DNA of 64,000 nucleotides, taken from assembly GCA_903772945.1 (NCBI GenBank), contig CAICTM010000099.1, positions 1 through 64,000 on the forward strand, given 5' to 3'. The position numbers and the translations under genes were made by a program. Position 1 is the first letter of the stretch; the number at the start of each line of letters is the position of its first letter. This document shows, in pieces, positions 1 to 11,693 of this stretch. The notes under the pieces are model-generated. The model made no database searches. It saw only the letters and a list, made by a program, of their open reading frames with translations, and was not told the origin of the DNA. This DNA comes from Seminavis robusta. Taxonomy: Eukaryota; Bacillariophyta; Bacillariophyceae; Naviculales; Naviculaceae.

Positions 1-239
1 GATGGTGACACAGCTCATTGTACTGAAAGAGTGTACAGATGCAGCAGCGATCTTTCCACCAGACTGAGCCAGCACAGCTGCGCCGCACCCATAATATGGC
101 TCCTATGGCATAATCTCATCGGATCCACATCAGCACCTCGAGGTAAAAAGCCCATTTGATTGAAAGGGAGTACATTTGATGATTTCAGTGAGAGCACAAA
201 TGTCTTCCAAGGAGAATTGTCTTATAAATATCTGATAAG

Positions 240-590
240 AAATCATCCATGCATCAGACAATTGGTAGATAAGTATCAGACGATTGTCAGACAATCGCTA
301 AATCCTCTTCAGACGATCACTAAGTCTATTAAGACAATCGCTTGTTATTTGTCAGACAATCGCTAATTCGCCTCAGTCATAAACGGTACTGCGTTCAACA
401 TAGTAATAGGTTTGTCTGACAAGGTGGGGTCTTCGCCAATAATCGTCTGACAGAATCGTCTAACTCGCCAATAATCGTCTGACAAATCGTCTGAAAGAAT
501 CGTCTGAAAGAATCGTCTTAAGACTTATAACAGTAGTCAGATGATTATAAGTTAATTGTCAGATGATTAAACCATTTGTCTTATGTTTGG
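240..590. repeat. Short-motif array with inverted halves (GTCTGACAATCG type)
   Basis: The left half carries CAGACAATCGCTAA-like words. The right half carries their reverse complement, AATCGTCTGACA and AATCGTCTGAAAG, several times. The whole resembles a long imperfect hairpin built from one motif. Clean ends were not found. It lies directly left of a nuclease fragment that lacks its N-terminus, so it may mark the break point. No coding potential is visible. Confidence 0.6.
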
Positions 591-599
591 CTGATATGA

Positions 600-1381
600 C
601 TTAACCCTTTGAAACGGAAAGTTTCAAAAATAGAATTTTACACAAATAAAGAACCAATTGAGGCCTTTACCTCGAGGTGCAGTGACTACCTTACTTTGCT
701 AGTTCATATTGGTGTGATATCGGCCTCGGGGACATCAACCGACCACCCAACATTCACCATTACCTCTGAATTCTACTGCGAGAACCTGCTCAAACCCCTT
801 CTGAAGACCCCACGAGCTTCGTTGGAAAAGTTGGTCGCGCTGGAGTCCGCGGAAGATTTGTATGCCCACGGCGAAGAGATATTGGTGGACTTTGTGACTT
901 CCATTTCGCGAAATAACATGGCAAGACTCATGGCCTGGGCTTCGTCCGACGCCAATAATCCTGTCTTGGAGCTTCAATTCCAGTCTCACGTCGTCACGGA
1001 GGCTCATGACATTCTACAGAACATTGCACGGACAAGCCAAGAGGACAATTGCCAGCGACCGGAAAGCGGACAGATGTCACATTTAGTTCCGATACGAGTG
1101 TGGTGATATTGGAACTGAAGCAAGTTGCGTCTGAAACGCCTCCCAATGCTGATTTCGTATCCAAAGCTAACGAGCAGTTATCGGTAGCAGGATATATGAA
1201 AACACAGCAGGCGATGGAGGACGCTGGAAAGGGTAGGGCTGCCGTGAGATTTTTCGTTATTATGTACGACTACGGTGCCAGTTATGCTGTTCAAAAACTG
1301 CGTCAGAATATCCAAGTGGTTGGCAGTAAAGCGGGGCCATTGGAATGCCCCGGAATGGAAGCAGCATTATTCATGGGATAG
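600..1381 (+). pseudogene. PD-(D/E)XK nuclease fragment (AAA-ATPase-like/PDDEXK_9 type), frameshifted
   Basis: Two overlapping reading frames (about 600-1060 and 1049-1381) together read as the C-terminal part of an AAA-ATPase-like protein with a PD-(D/E)XK nuclease domain. The second frame holds the nuclease core: an Asp in KRTDV, then about ten residues later the E-x-K motif as ELK in a VVILELKQV strand, followed by a helix ending in GYMKT and a strand with RFFVIMYDYG. The first frame begins without an ATG after an in-frame stop and lacks the P-loop ATPase half expected in the family. One frameshift near 1040-1060 separates the halves; a missed intron there is possible but no good splice pair was seen. 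Family assignment comes from motif order and is an inference. Proteins of this kind are often multicopy and associated with mobile DNA. Confidence 0.5.
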
Positions 1382-2567
1382 TTGCATGTATGGCGAGTAT
1401 TGCTGCCATCGTTAATTCTCTCATTTGGTCTTGCTTGGAAGAGGCAATGAGGTAATGCTTGCTTTCAAGACTCAATTTTCTAATTTTTAGAATTATATTT
1501 ATTTGTTTTCCAATTTTCATGGTTTACCTGGAGGTGCTGGTGGCCACTATCCAGTACCGTACGGTATCACTGTGCGCTGTACCGGTACTGTACCTCAGTT
1601 CTCATCAGTGTTGGTCAACAGCCTGATGTTTTTGCTCAATTCCCAGGGTGCGGAAATGGGACTTAAATCTTCTGTGAAGAACCTGCATGAAACTAGTATT
1701 AATTTCACGTACTGTTTCACGCACATGAAACTAGTACTAGTTTCACGTAGACCCTTCATGAAACTAGCAAGAAACAGGTAGTTTCACGCAGCCAAACGGC
1801 TAGTTTCACGCAAGATTTACTAGTGACTACTACAGATAGATTGAAAGTTTCACGCACGGCTGAACATAGTTTCACGTGCCACGTGAAACTAAGGGCTAGT
1901 TTCACGCATGCTTGTGTGAAACTAGCTTGAAACTACGAGATTAAATAGAGTTTCGAGCGTGCAGTAGAGCTTTACCAGGATTCTACAGGTTAAAAAATAT
2001 TTTCGGAACCCCATTCGAAGAAATTGACTGACCCAAATGACCTCAACTGTTAAGTGATTTGACCTTGTTTTTAGGGTAAATCGCATGTTTTTCCTCTGTA
2101 TAAGTCCTGTTGAGGGTTATGACATATACTTTAATAAGTCCTGTGTGAAGGTTTCTTTCTTTGTTTTTAACGTTTTCTAAAGTCAGGCATTAATACGAGC
2201 GAATGAATGTTCTGTCATTTTCAGCGATAATGACGCACTGGGCGTAAATTTTCTGTTTACCAGTACTGTTCTACAGTGGCGTGAGTACTGGGGAATTGAG
2301 CAGCTACCAGGTATTGAAGAACAGAAAAAGAGAAAAAGAAAAAAAAGAGAGGGAGCAGATGGAGTGGATGGATTATGGATTCGCTAGCTGATTTGCAGCA
2401 GTGTGTGGGTACATTACTCGAGTGACGGTCTTTAATAAGGGTCTGTCATCATACGATTTTAGCAAAAAGTGACTGAATTAAGTAGTTTTACTCTTGATCA
2501 GCACAAACTGCCGAATCGCCAAAACACAGGCTTTACTCTGTGGTAACTTTTCGGTTGTTTGACTTTT
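1382..2567. other. Intergenic stretch without recognised gene
   Basis: No credible coding region. It holds the GTTTCACG motif array at 1660-1945, listed separately, and otherwise AT-rich unremarkable sequence. Confidence 0.6.
1660..1945. repeat. Short-motif array of GTTTCACG / TGAAACTAG
   Basis: GTTTCACG occurs seven times and the opposite-strand word TGAAACTA about six times within 290 bp, in mixed orientation, often as GTTTCACGCA or CATGAAACTAG. Neighbouring pairs can fold into small hairpins. The same word recurs more thinly near 54180-54255 and 27765. No terminal inverted repeats were recognised, so it could be a degraded motif-array element or a simple repeat cluster. Confidence 0.6.
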
Positions 2568-2957
2568 TCATCCCCCTTGGGGATCATCAGTGCTTGGGCT
2601 ATTGTGGTACTTATGAAATCGAGGTTTATGTCGGCATGCTCCGTATATTTCGTTGCAGGAGTTGATCAGGTTTTCTGGCGATTCTCTGGATCGTTTCAGT
2701 ATCTCGAGTCGCTCCCTGTTGCATAGGCTGCAGTGTCGTGTCCCGAAGGTCTTGACAGTGCTGATGGGGTTGCCTTGCCATAGGATGCTAATTTCGATGC
2801 TGTTCCTTTGAATATCGCCGTTGAGTCGGAATGGTGAAGGAGATGCGAAGTTTTGGAATTCGTTGGCGAAGTGTCTTGCGTATGAATCTGACTTGCGTTT
2901 TCCGTAGAGGAGACGCATGACGTCGGTGAAGTGTTGGTATGTTCGTTCTTTGATCAT
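2568..2957 (-). mobile_element. GIY-YIG-type retroelement C-terminal fragment (fossil)
   Basis: The reading frame encodes about 130 residues resembling the end of retroelement polyproteins that carry a GIY-YIG-like endonuclease. It has a helix with KERTYQHFTDV, the phrase SDSYARHFANEF, and then a Cys/His pattern (C-S-L-C-N-R-E-R) followed by a terminal CRHKPRFH. I recognise this ending from diatom retroelements; Penelope-like is the best guess for the family. No reverse transcriptase lies next to it, so it is a 5'-truncated, dead relic. Age cannot be judged from one copy. Confidence 0.5.
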
Positions 2958-3223
2958 GTCGCTGGACTGGAGGCTTTACGAGCCGTGTAAGCATAGGTAG
3001 GTGTTCATTGGAATTCGGATACGAGACAAATAAAAAAGGATGACTTTTCAGCGACCACCGACATGCCCTTACCACGCACCACGCACTTATAATGTTTGCG
3101 TGGCTGGCAGCTACTGTAGATGATATCGATGAGGACACAATTCCAAAAAATGGGTTTCAAGTGCTAATGCAGTATACAGTCGTACCAGTACCGGTACCAG
3201 TAGTAAGCTTGACGAAGAGGACA

Positions 3224-5543
3224 ATGATGAAGGCAGCACAGCGAAAGGTTGAAAGCAAGGGAACGGCATCATGTGGAGACGATGATTTGGATTTCTTGAT
3301 CGAAGTTGTTCAGAAACGAAGCGAAGAAGCTCGTGCCACTATTGATACTAGTACCGGTACGAGTACTCAACCAAAGCAAGGTGAGGAGAGGACTGATTGT
3401 GACTTGCCCGTAAGCAAGAAGACAACAAACAAAAAGCCAGAAGGCGATGTCACTGAGCCGCTCAAAGTAAGTGCTGGTGTCTTGGTTACCGGTGCGGCTA
3501 TTAATAGTAAGAGTGACGCTCTCCCCTCCCAGATGGATGACTGTCACTCAAAGGGAGGTACCGGTAGGAAAAGCGACCAAAGCTCTAACTTACTTCATCG
3601 GATTCTCGAAGAGAGTCATACCAATGGAGAATGGATTCAGAATCTCGAAGACCAAGAAGAAGGAGGAGCAAATACAACGATTCTTGCGAGACGTTCTCGT
3701 CTAAACAACCTTGTAGCTCCCGGTGCCTATGCCTACTCGCCTGGTGGCTTGGATTCTCCAAATACATCTTTGGACTATGGATCCGTCACGTCCCCTGAAA
3801 TCGCTACTGAAGACGAAGGCACGTCTACTGGTGTTTCCGTTGACGATAGCCAACTCGCAAAAGCACGACCGGTGCAGGAAGACGACTTGGAAACTGCTCA
3901 GCCAGTACGACTCCAGGATTTGAATACCGGTACCTCTAATAGTCCGCTGAAAGAAGTGCTGCAAAAAGGGGCAATCCTGCTGATTCTGGTTTCCGTAGCA
4001 TTGGGAATAGTTATCCTGGTGGTCCTCCTCTTGCGCGGGGACAGTGACGACACAACGCTGGTTCCATTGCACCAAGACGACACATTGACGATTAGTCCGA
4101 CTGGGTATTCGCAGGATTCACATATCATGTCCCTTCTCCCTGAGTATACCGTTAGGGAAATTCAACAGAAACCAGATTCACCCCAAGCATTAGCACTTGA
4201 CTGGATTCTGAGTGAGAAAAGCCTGTCGAACTACACTGATGAAAGAATCATCCAAAGGTATTCGCTAGCAGCTCTATTCTACGCTACGAATGGACCTTCC
4301 AGCTGGGTGTACAATTCTGGGTGGCTCTCCGATTCTCATGAGTGCACCTGGGACATGAGTGCAGCAGCCTTTGAAGGATACTTTGGATACCAATTCTACA
4401 GCCCATGTCTGCTTGATGGTACAAATGCCTCTGGGCCGGGAGAAGTCTATCAATATTTACATCTGGAAGGAAACGGGTTACGTGGAACTCTCCCTGAAGA
4501 GTTGTATTTGTTGAGCAACTTGAGGGATCTAAACATGGGCTTGAACAATGGCTTGGAAGGAACGTTGTCCACCAGGGTGGGACAGCTTACCGGTTTGCAG
4601 TAAGTAATCACTCCCCTGATACATACACCACACAGGTTCCATGACATGGCCGCACAATGCTAAAAACTTTCGTTCCTTTGTTTCGTTCTATGTGATTCTA
4701 TTCTCCAGGGTGCTTTCCTTTGCAACCAGCCCCATCTCTGGTACCATACCCACCCAGATATCTCAGACTGCTGTGTCATTTTTGTACCTCTTTAACTGTA
4801 GATTGGAAGGCTCAATCCCTAGTGAACTTGGCTTGTTGTCATCGTTGATTGAGGTGGATTTGGCTGAGCAACTGCTCAGCTCAAGCATCCCCTCGGAGCT
4901 TGGGCTCTTGCACCAAAACTTGGAGGTGCTTTTCATTGGGGACCAAGGTTTGACTGGAGAGATTCCAAACGAACTTGGGAGCTTGACTGCACTCAAGGAA
5001 TTCGGCCTCTCCAACAACCTGCTGACTGGGACCCTTTCCTCGGAGCTTGGATTGTTGCGGAAGGCTCATTACTTCAGCACAGCTGGCAATCAGATATCGT
5101 CATCCATCCCCAGCGAATTCGGGCTGCTCTCATCCCTCATTCAACTCGACCTGTCCAGCAACCATTTGTCTTCAACACTTCCGGTGGAGCTTGGACAACT
5201 AGCAGCAATGCCTCCAATCAAAAGCTATGACTCCTACCATTTCAACCCCCCACGAGAGGCAGGAAAGTTGGTTCGTTTGCGACTGGCCGAGAACAACCTA
5301 AGCGGGCCTCTACCATCTCAGATTGGTCTTCTGACTCATCTGGAATTAATTGATCTTCATGAGAACTTGCTGTCATCCGCGATTCCATCCGAGTTCGGCC
5401 TCCTCTCCAACTTGACGACTTTGAATTTGGCCAACAACTCGCTATCTGGAACGGTGGATGAATCCTTGTGTTTTTTTAGCTCGGTTGCTTTTGATTGTTC
5501 CAGCGATTTTTGCGGCTGTAACTGTACATGTGAATCTATTTAG
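3224..5543 (+). CDS. Membrane-anchored leucine-rich repeat protein (receptor-like, no kinase)
   Basis: Exons 3224-4599 and 4709-5543; the 109-bp GT-AG intron restores the frame exactly, giving about 736 residues. The N-terminal ~245 residues are acidic, Ser/Thr-rich and probably cytoplasmic. A single strong membrane helix follows (about residues 247-269, rich in I/L/V, ending before RGDSDD). An extracellular part with N-glycosylation sequons comes next, then at least nine plant-type LRRs of the form L..L..L.L..N.LSG.IP.ELG.L, and a short Cys-rich end (CSSDFCGCNCTC). Such type II LRR proteins are abundant in diatoms and are presumed surface recognition proteins; no ligand can be inferred. An earlier in-frame ATG at 3092 would add 44 residues, but that stretch contains a CCGGTACC-rich segment looking like 5' UTR, so the MMKAAQRK start was chosen. 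The same CCGGTACC word also occurs inside the coding part. Confidence 0.85.
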
Positions 5544-5642
5544 TGAGTTTTCCAATTTTTTGCTACTCAAATCCACTGCTCTCTGGTTCACGGCCAAGCA
5601 TTCGTCATCCTCCCTGTACAAACCCCTGTACCGGTACCTGAT

Positions 5643-8600
5643 CTAGACCGGTAAGCACCGCGAATCGAAAATTCTGGTAACGTGCTGAGCGCGGTTGGCT
5701 AGATATCGAATGACAATCTCTTCAAAGTACACTGCAGCATAGGAATGCTCTTTCCGGATCTTCTTCCAGGATTCGAGACTCAAGCTGTACATGATGGCCT
5801 TCTCTGATGTGCACTCCAGTGTGCTGAGTCGAGGCAATCCTTGTACAAGGCCCAGTTCACCCACGATGTTTCCAGTAGGGACTCTCTCAGCTGCGACGCT
5901 CGTCTGTGCGTTGCAGTCAGAATAGGCAATCAATTCTCCCCTAACGAGGAGTTTGGCGCACGTGCTGGCATCTCCTTGTTCCCACAGCTTTTGATTCACA
6001 GTGTACTCCTCCCGTTCAAAGAACGAAAACAAAAGCTTCACGGCTGCTGTAATCTCGTCGCTCTTGGGGAAGAGGTTTGCAAGCTGTTGAACAGCGAGCT
6101 TTCGTTCATCTTCCGGGGCCAGATATCCTGTTGGTTCGACGATGGCTCTGTCACGCTGCAGCAGAGATGGGTCTACACGGAAAATGAGAACGTCTTCAGC
6201 GAAGATCAGAGCGTCATCAAGATTATCACAGATTCGATTGCGGCGATACTTGGGGCTATTCATATCTGAAAAAGAGTACGTCAAGTCTTCAAGCTCTTCA
6301 AGGTGTTCTTCGTCGCCTTGCCTCGAGAGCGCTTCCGAAAGGGCGTACTCGCAAGGAAACCCTTCTCTACCTGCAACGAAGACAGTGGCAGCAATGTCGA
6401 AACGACGATGCATTGCTGTGTTCATTTTCGCAACGGCATGGGATGCCGAGGAATCCAAACCCAAGACAAGCGTGAAGTCCAATATGACCTATCGTATTCG
6501 TTGACCAGAAGTCAGGAAGAGCTCATACACGGTGCATTGCGAAAAAACGTGACCCAAGAAAGAAACTTACAATAAGAGGCTCAAGACCGGTCCCTTGACT
6601 GTCGGTGAGCAACCCTTTGACCGTGTCCGTCAGCTGGTTTGCATTGCCGAAGAATAGATGACCTTGGAGTTGGACAACTAGAATACGGGAGCGTCCAGTG
6701 CGCTCGTTGTTGAGGATGGCAAGTTCCGAGGCTGGTCTTGTCCAAACAGAGCTTAAAAGGGTAGTTGCAGGCATTTGCGCCCTGATTGGGTTCATGTATG
6801 TGATGGACTGAGCTGCGTAGACTGACAATGCCGCAAGGACGCCAGCACAGAGCCCGGCAGTCATTCCCAACGCAGTCATCGTTATCGTTATCAACCATAT
6901 CCCTCCGTATTCCAATCTGTCGTATCCATAATAGTACGAATCAACTACCCCTTCCATGAACAAGTCCAGCCCAATGTGCAACAGCAGTGTTCCTGCCATG
7001 CACCGTGGAATGTAGATTGCCAACTCGGGGCCAAAAATGAAGAATACGAACGTGAAGAACGAGACTATGGAACATCAAGATGATGGGGTTAGTTGTTCGT
7101 TTGCAATCGGACAAGCGAAAAGGGCCGCACGATCTGGGCTTCATACCAATCAGCTATCGGAGGACAGGGGAAAGGGAACCCATGCACAAATATCGTCAGT
7201 GCACAGAAACATCGTTACGTCGAAATTGAAACTTCATTACTTACGGAGCTGGCCATCCCACCTCCCTGGTGAAGCGTTGCAGGAATGGCAAACATTGAGC
7301 CGCTACGCACAGCCAGCAAGTGCGACAAATGCTCCTCTCAACAGTTGTACAAACCTTTGATTTGGCAAACAGCAAACTGTTGCTGTACGTCATGTAATTG
7401 GGTAAGGAACCAAACACTCCAGCCGCAAAGTTGCTGTATCCATGTGCCATGAGCTCATTATTCATATCCGTATCTGCGAGGAGAGGAATGATTTGTAAGT
7501 GTGCGTTTCCTGAGAGGAGGTTTTCGAACAGAGCCTGTCGTACGCACCAATATCCATGGAGATCGAGAAAGCTGCCAAAGGAAGCAACGAGGGTCAGCAC
7601 TGTTACCTTCAAATGATCAAGATAGACAGTCGGAAAAGTTCACGCACCACTAGAGAAACCAGAGCAAGGCGTGAGTTCGTATTGGTTAGATCGAACCGGA
7701 AGGGGAAAAAGATATTATCCCTTGGTACACTCACGGAATGTTGATTGGGACGTGAATGAGAGAGAACGCTGCCAGTGCCACCATGGTTCCCGAGGAGTTC
7801 AAGACTGCTTCCCAGGATATTGTCGTGAAATCAACCACATGTAACAGATCGAGTGTATGAGAACTGAAGGCTCTGTCAAACAAGCTCTGATTGCCGTCCT
7901 CGCCAGCTGGTGCTGGAAAGAAGTATCCAGCCTCCATAGCATCTTCCATGTCTACTCTGAATACCCAGAGACCAGCATAGAAGGCAAATGGAATGGAGCA
8001 AAAGAAGATTGGTGACAGCAGAGGTATCCGAGACTTGGTCTTCCAAATCAGCAGTCGAAGGGTTGCCTCGAATAGCAGAACAACTGAAAGTAAGTGGAAG
8101 TTGTCGATGATCCCCTGCAGTCCTTGCATGTCCCACGAGAAGGAGGCATCGTTGGTGACTTCCAAAGCCGATATTGTAATGAAGACACCAATACCGCCAA
8201 TGCAGCCAACCAACACCTTTTCACAGCGAGGAAGGGGCCATGTTCAATGTTAGTTGTGATGCGCTATCATTTTGAGGAAACAGCTTCCTGCAAAACAAAT
8301 TTCTGCTGCTGCAGCTCCCTGGCTCAGACAATAAATATCAGCAATTGCCATTGCTTCCCCCCTTTTCGACTTACATGATTAGGAAAGAAGTATACCACAG
8401 AGCCAAGATTGAATCTCCCCAATAGGTAGAAGAGAATTCCCACCAGAGCACTGGAAAGCCCAAAGAGGAAGAAGAGAGTGCTCAAGCTCTCGATACCATA
8501 TCCCTGAGACGCAATTACAACTCCTACCGACAGTAAAGCAAAGCAACAATAATGAGTGAGTAATTCAAACCATAACGCGCAACTGATCCACGGACAAGAT

Positions 8601-9474
8601 AGATGAACCTACTGGCCAATGTATGAAAGAAGGGCACATTTTCAATCATTTGAAAGCAAATACAGCTGTCAAACTTGGATGCAAAGGTCATGACCAACTG
8701 TCCCACAAGGGTGGAGAATAGGCACATTCGAATTCCTAGAGCTTCCTTTCCTGGAAGAGGGAAAGCCCCCGATACTCCATCTGCATCTTGTTGTGCATCA
8801 CCAGCATTGTTTTCTCCTCCGGCACTCCAGCCAATGGGGAAGTATGACACACCAAAGGGGATAGCCATCATCAAGTTCAGTAAGGAAGCAATGGCAATGG
8901 CCGGTATTTGTGTGATCAGTGAAGCTTGTTGATCTGCAGGAGTCTTTTTGCAGGAAGGTTTCTGATCCTTGAGGTTCTGGAACAATTTCTCGCCCTCCAC
9001 ATCTTCATTTTTTTCACAGGATCCATAGGCGCTGCTACTGGCAACATTGATGGTGGCTGAATGACGACGGTGATCACCGCCATCTTTATCCAAATTGGGG
9101 AGTTCCGCCAAGAAGTTTTTGATTTTTTCGGCTTGGTCTCGAACATCTACAACAGAGGAAGCCCCTCGTCGGAGTGAAGCATCTAGCATGGATACCAGAG
9201 CAGACTTGCCTCTAAGGCTCCCAGAAAAGGGCGACTGTCGTCCGTCAGCGTGACCAGGAGCCATGCCTGGCGGTGGCGATGCCGGAGTAGCTGGAGCTGT
9301 ATCAGAGAATGTGGACAACAAATAATCCGTTTCATTCTGAGGGGCAATGTAGGATCCACGGTTTCTTCGTTGATGATAGGATCCATTCAGCTCATTCTCA
9401 ACATCTTCTCTTCTCTGCACTTGTCGATCTTTCAGCCCTCTCCACCGTGGGGAATTGCCAAAGGAGTCCGCCAT
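5643..9474 (-). CDS. SulP/SLC26-type anion transporter with STAS and cyclic-nucleotide-binding domains
   Basis: Nine exons are deduced: 8613-9474, 8375-8523, 7735-8216, about 7548-7573, 7355-7473, 7245-7265, 7147-7153, 6571-7064 and 5643-6488, giving about 1001 residues. Order: a long Ser/Pro-rich cytoplasmic N-terminus, membrane segments, the family signatures FFPNHVLVGCIGGIGVF, MAHGYSNF, PNYMTYSNSLLF and IPRCMAGTLLLHIG, then a STAS domain (ILVVQLQGHLFFGNANQL ... LDFTLVLGLDSSA) and a C-terminal cNMP-binding fold with LWEQGD and GNIVGELGLV. The combination matches the yeast Vsb1/Ygr125w-type branch, which is tied to vacuolar transport; substrate here is unknown. Exons of 21 and 7 nt are supported by consensus splice sites and phase. 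The ~26-nt exon at 7548-7573 reads AFSISMDI in the correct phase only if its 5' edge lies 2 nt upstream of the consensus acceptor, so that junction is unresolved. Start MADSFGNS; MCISPLLI at 9498 is an alternative. Confidence 0.85.
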
Positions 9475-10089
9475 GATGAGAAGAGGAGAAATACACACAA
9501 GCTCTAACTAACGAATCAAGTATTGGACTTGAGTGGACACAAGAGACAAAAGCTTTGTGCGACGTTTCGATCGTTCTCGACCTTTTCTTGCTTGCTTTCT
9601 TTCGCTCTGTGCAGATTTTGGCGTTGATCGTTTGCGTTCGTACCCCCGTCAAACAAGAGCGCACACAAGCCCTTTCGAAGAAAGATTCTCGAAGCCTCCA
9701 GCAAGTTCAGGGCTTCTCGGCACGGTCCAAGGACCTGTGTTGATGTCATTGGAGTCGAGTCGAGCCGAGTCGAGTCCTTGCTATTGCTCTACCGGTACCA
9801 CTGGTTATCTGCAGACCAAGCTAGGATGTTCCGCAAAGGCCTAGGCATCTTTCTACTTTGTATCCAGGGTGAAAGGTACATCGTAGAACTCGTTGGATGG
9901 CAATGGTTGAGCGAGGTCATCAATTAATTGTCTACAGGAGAGCTAGCTAGACAGACCAGGACAGGACAGGAAAGGTACAAGGACTACATGTATATTATAA
10001 TGAATTCTGTACACTGGTAAAAAAGACTAAATTTTTGGTACAGCCTGGCACTCACTGTCGAATGATTGAATGATTCGATTCGATTCGAT
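9475..10089. other. Intergenic, 5' flank of the transporter gene
   Basis: No gene seen. Contains a GAGTCGAGTCGAGCCGAGTC pentamer run at about 9751-9775, a TACCGGTACC word near 9790, and a GATTC pentamer run at 10073-10096 that reaches the stop of the next gene. Confidence 0.5.
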
Positions 10090-11031
10090 TCAATCCATTT
10101 TGGCACACATGGCTTCGATGCGTTGATTGACCCATCCATATAGTTCTTGCTTGTCTTGAATGCACTTGTCATGATCAGGTCTCTTTCCATCCTTGACGTC
10201 TTGAGCCACTTGAAGCAAAGAATTCCACTGTCCAACCAAGGCAGTTCGTGTCACAAAGTTTATAATGGAGACAGGGACATAGTTCACATGGGCGTCCGCG
10301 AATTGTGTCAGACTCAGTAGCAGCACTGGTTCATTTTCTGCATATTCATGTTTGCTATTCTGAAGAGAGGGATGGTCTTTGGGGCACTGTCGAATCACCC
10401 ACCCCACCTCAAACTCAATGCGTTTAATGCCAGGTTCTGGTTCTGCCACAGCCCCGTCCGCATCTCCCACTTGCAAGGAAGTGCCCTTCATGGAGATCAA
10501 ACTCAATTCTTCAATAGCATCTACTGCGTACACATCATAGACCACTTCTCTGTCACTAATGGGAAAGGGCATGTCGACCGTGACTTGACAGACTTGTGCT
10601 CCTCTACCGGGCCGGTCTGTGAGTTTGAGACTTTGTCGGACCCCCATTTTGATTGGGAATCGGAATTTTGGCATCCATTGGTCGTACAGTTCGGACTCAT
10701 TAAAGACGGCCAACAGGGGCACCAACAAGGAAGCTTCAATGGGTGTTTCAATCCGACAGGTGAGTTTGGAGTGTTCTTCGACTTTGTAGTAAATCAGAGT
10801 GTCCCAATGGCCGTGCGATTCCGTTTGTTTCTTCCAAGTGGGATCGTCTTGGGCCGGTTTCAGGTGCACATCAATGACATTCTGGATGACTTGAGCTTGT
10901 TCCATGACACGGCAGTGCCCGGGAGTCAAACTCTCTTGCTTTTCCACTTGTCGCAACAGTCGGGCTGCCACAAGGAGACGCTCCTCCTCGATTTCCACAT
11001 TGGCTTGACGGATCAGTTCTTCATCACTCAT
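10090..11031 (-). CDS. START-like lipid-binding domain protein
   Basis: A single-exon frame of 313 residues. The first ~75 residues form a charged helix resembling a small helical hairpin. From there a START/Bet v1-like fold is suggested by an alternation of strands: WDTLIYYKVEEHSKLTCRIE, a helix SLLVPLLAVFNESELYDQWMP, then LTDRPGRGAQVCQVTVDMPFPISDREVVYDVYAVD, and near the end a long helix after VPVSIINFVTR. The F-P-I-S-D-R-E-V pattern is typical of START domains. These usually bind a lipid or sterol in a cavity; the ligand is not predictable here. There is no signal peptide or membrane helix, so it is probably cytosolic. Assignment rests on pattern recognition, without a search. ATG at 11029-11031 is the only sensible start. 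Confidence 0.75.
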   Translation of the reverse strand: MSDEELIRQANVEIEEERLLVAARLLRQVEKQESLTPGHCRVMEQAQVIQNVIDVHLKPAQDDPTWKKQTESHGHWDTLIYYKVEEHSKLTCRIETPIEASLLVPLLAVFNESELYDQWMPKFRFPIKMGVRQSLKLTDRPGRGAQVCQVTVDMPFPISDREVVYDVYAVDAIEELSLISMKGTSLQVGDADGAVAEPEPGIKRIEFEVGWVIRQCPKDHPSLQNSKHEYAENEPVLLLSLTQFADAHVNYVPVSIINFVTRTALVGQWNSLLQVAQDVKDGKRPDHDKCIQDKQELYGWVNQRIEAMCAKMD

Positions 11032-11693
11032 TGTCGTCGTCTTCTATCTATGATAGTCTAACTACGGATGTCTTCTCAAGCTATAGGTACCGGTACCTGA
11101 TTGACCGTGACAGCGACAGCAGCCAGATTTGTTCGATAGAGGGCCATCATCGTGGCCCAAATGCACCAGCCGCATCAATGAGTCAGTGAACGTTGTTTTG
11201 CGCGAATATTCCTTTGGTCTTGCGGTGGTCTTGCAGCGGTCTTGCAGCTTGCAGCTGGCTAGTAGTATACCGTACACTGTAGCTATAGTCGAGTCGAGTC
11301 ACATTTTGGGATTTGATTCACGCTATTCAAGTGTCTGGTACAGTACGTCATTGGATTGATCATTCCGTGAACCTCTTGAAAGTTCATGCCGTTTGCTGCG
11401 CTGTCCGTGCCGTCGTGGACAATTGCCAGTCATGTCATCAGTGGTACTACCGTATCTTGATGGCGATTGGATGGTGGACCCAATAAAAGGCAATGACGCG
11501 GCCCTGTCTATCTCGATCTTTATTTCAGGAAGATGAGTAAGATGCATGAGATAGCCGCCAGAGGTGGTCGACTTTTACAAGGTGGCAACGATTGTAAAAG
11601 CACCACGCCATGGCTATAGTCACTATGGCAGCTGTGTTCCACAACCATAGTATGATTTTACGATCAGGTTCATAGTTTCCCACAACAACGGAA
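11032..11693. other. Divergent intergenic region, no gene seen
   Basis: Lies between the START-like gene (-) and the PsbP-like gene (+), so it should hold both promoters. Contains GGTACCGGTACC at about 11087 and a GTCGAGTCGAGTC run at 11288. The small open frames here look random. Confidence 0.45.

Noticed and set aside
2788-3138. 116-codon - strand ORF beside the LRR gene start
   Set aside because: Overlaps the retroelement fragment in another frame and the LRR 5' region, with no coding pattern of its own.
10348-11061. 237-codon + strand ORF
   Set aside because: Complete antisense overlap with the START-like gene.
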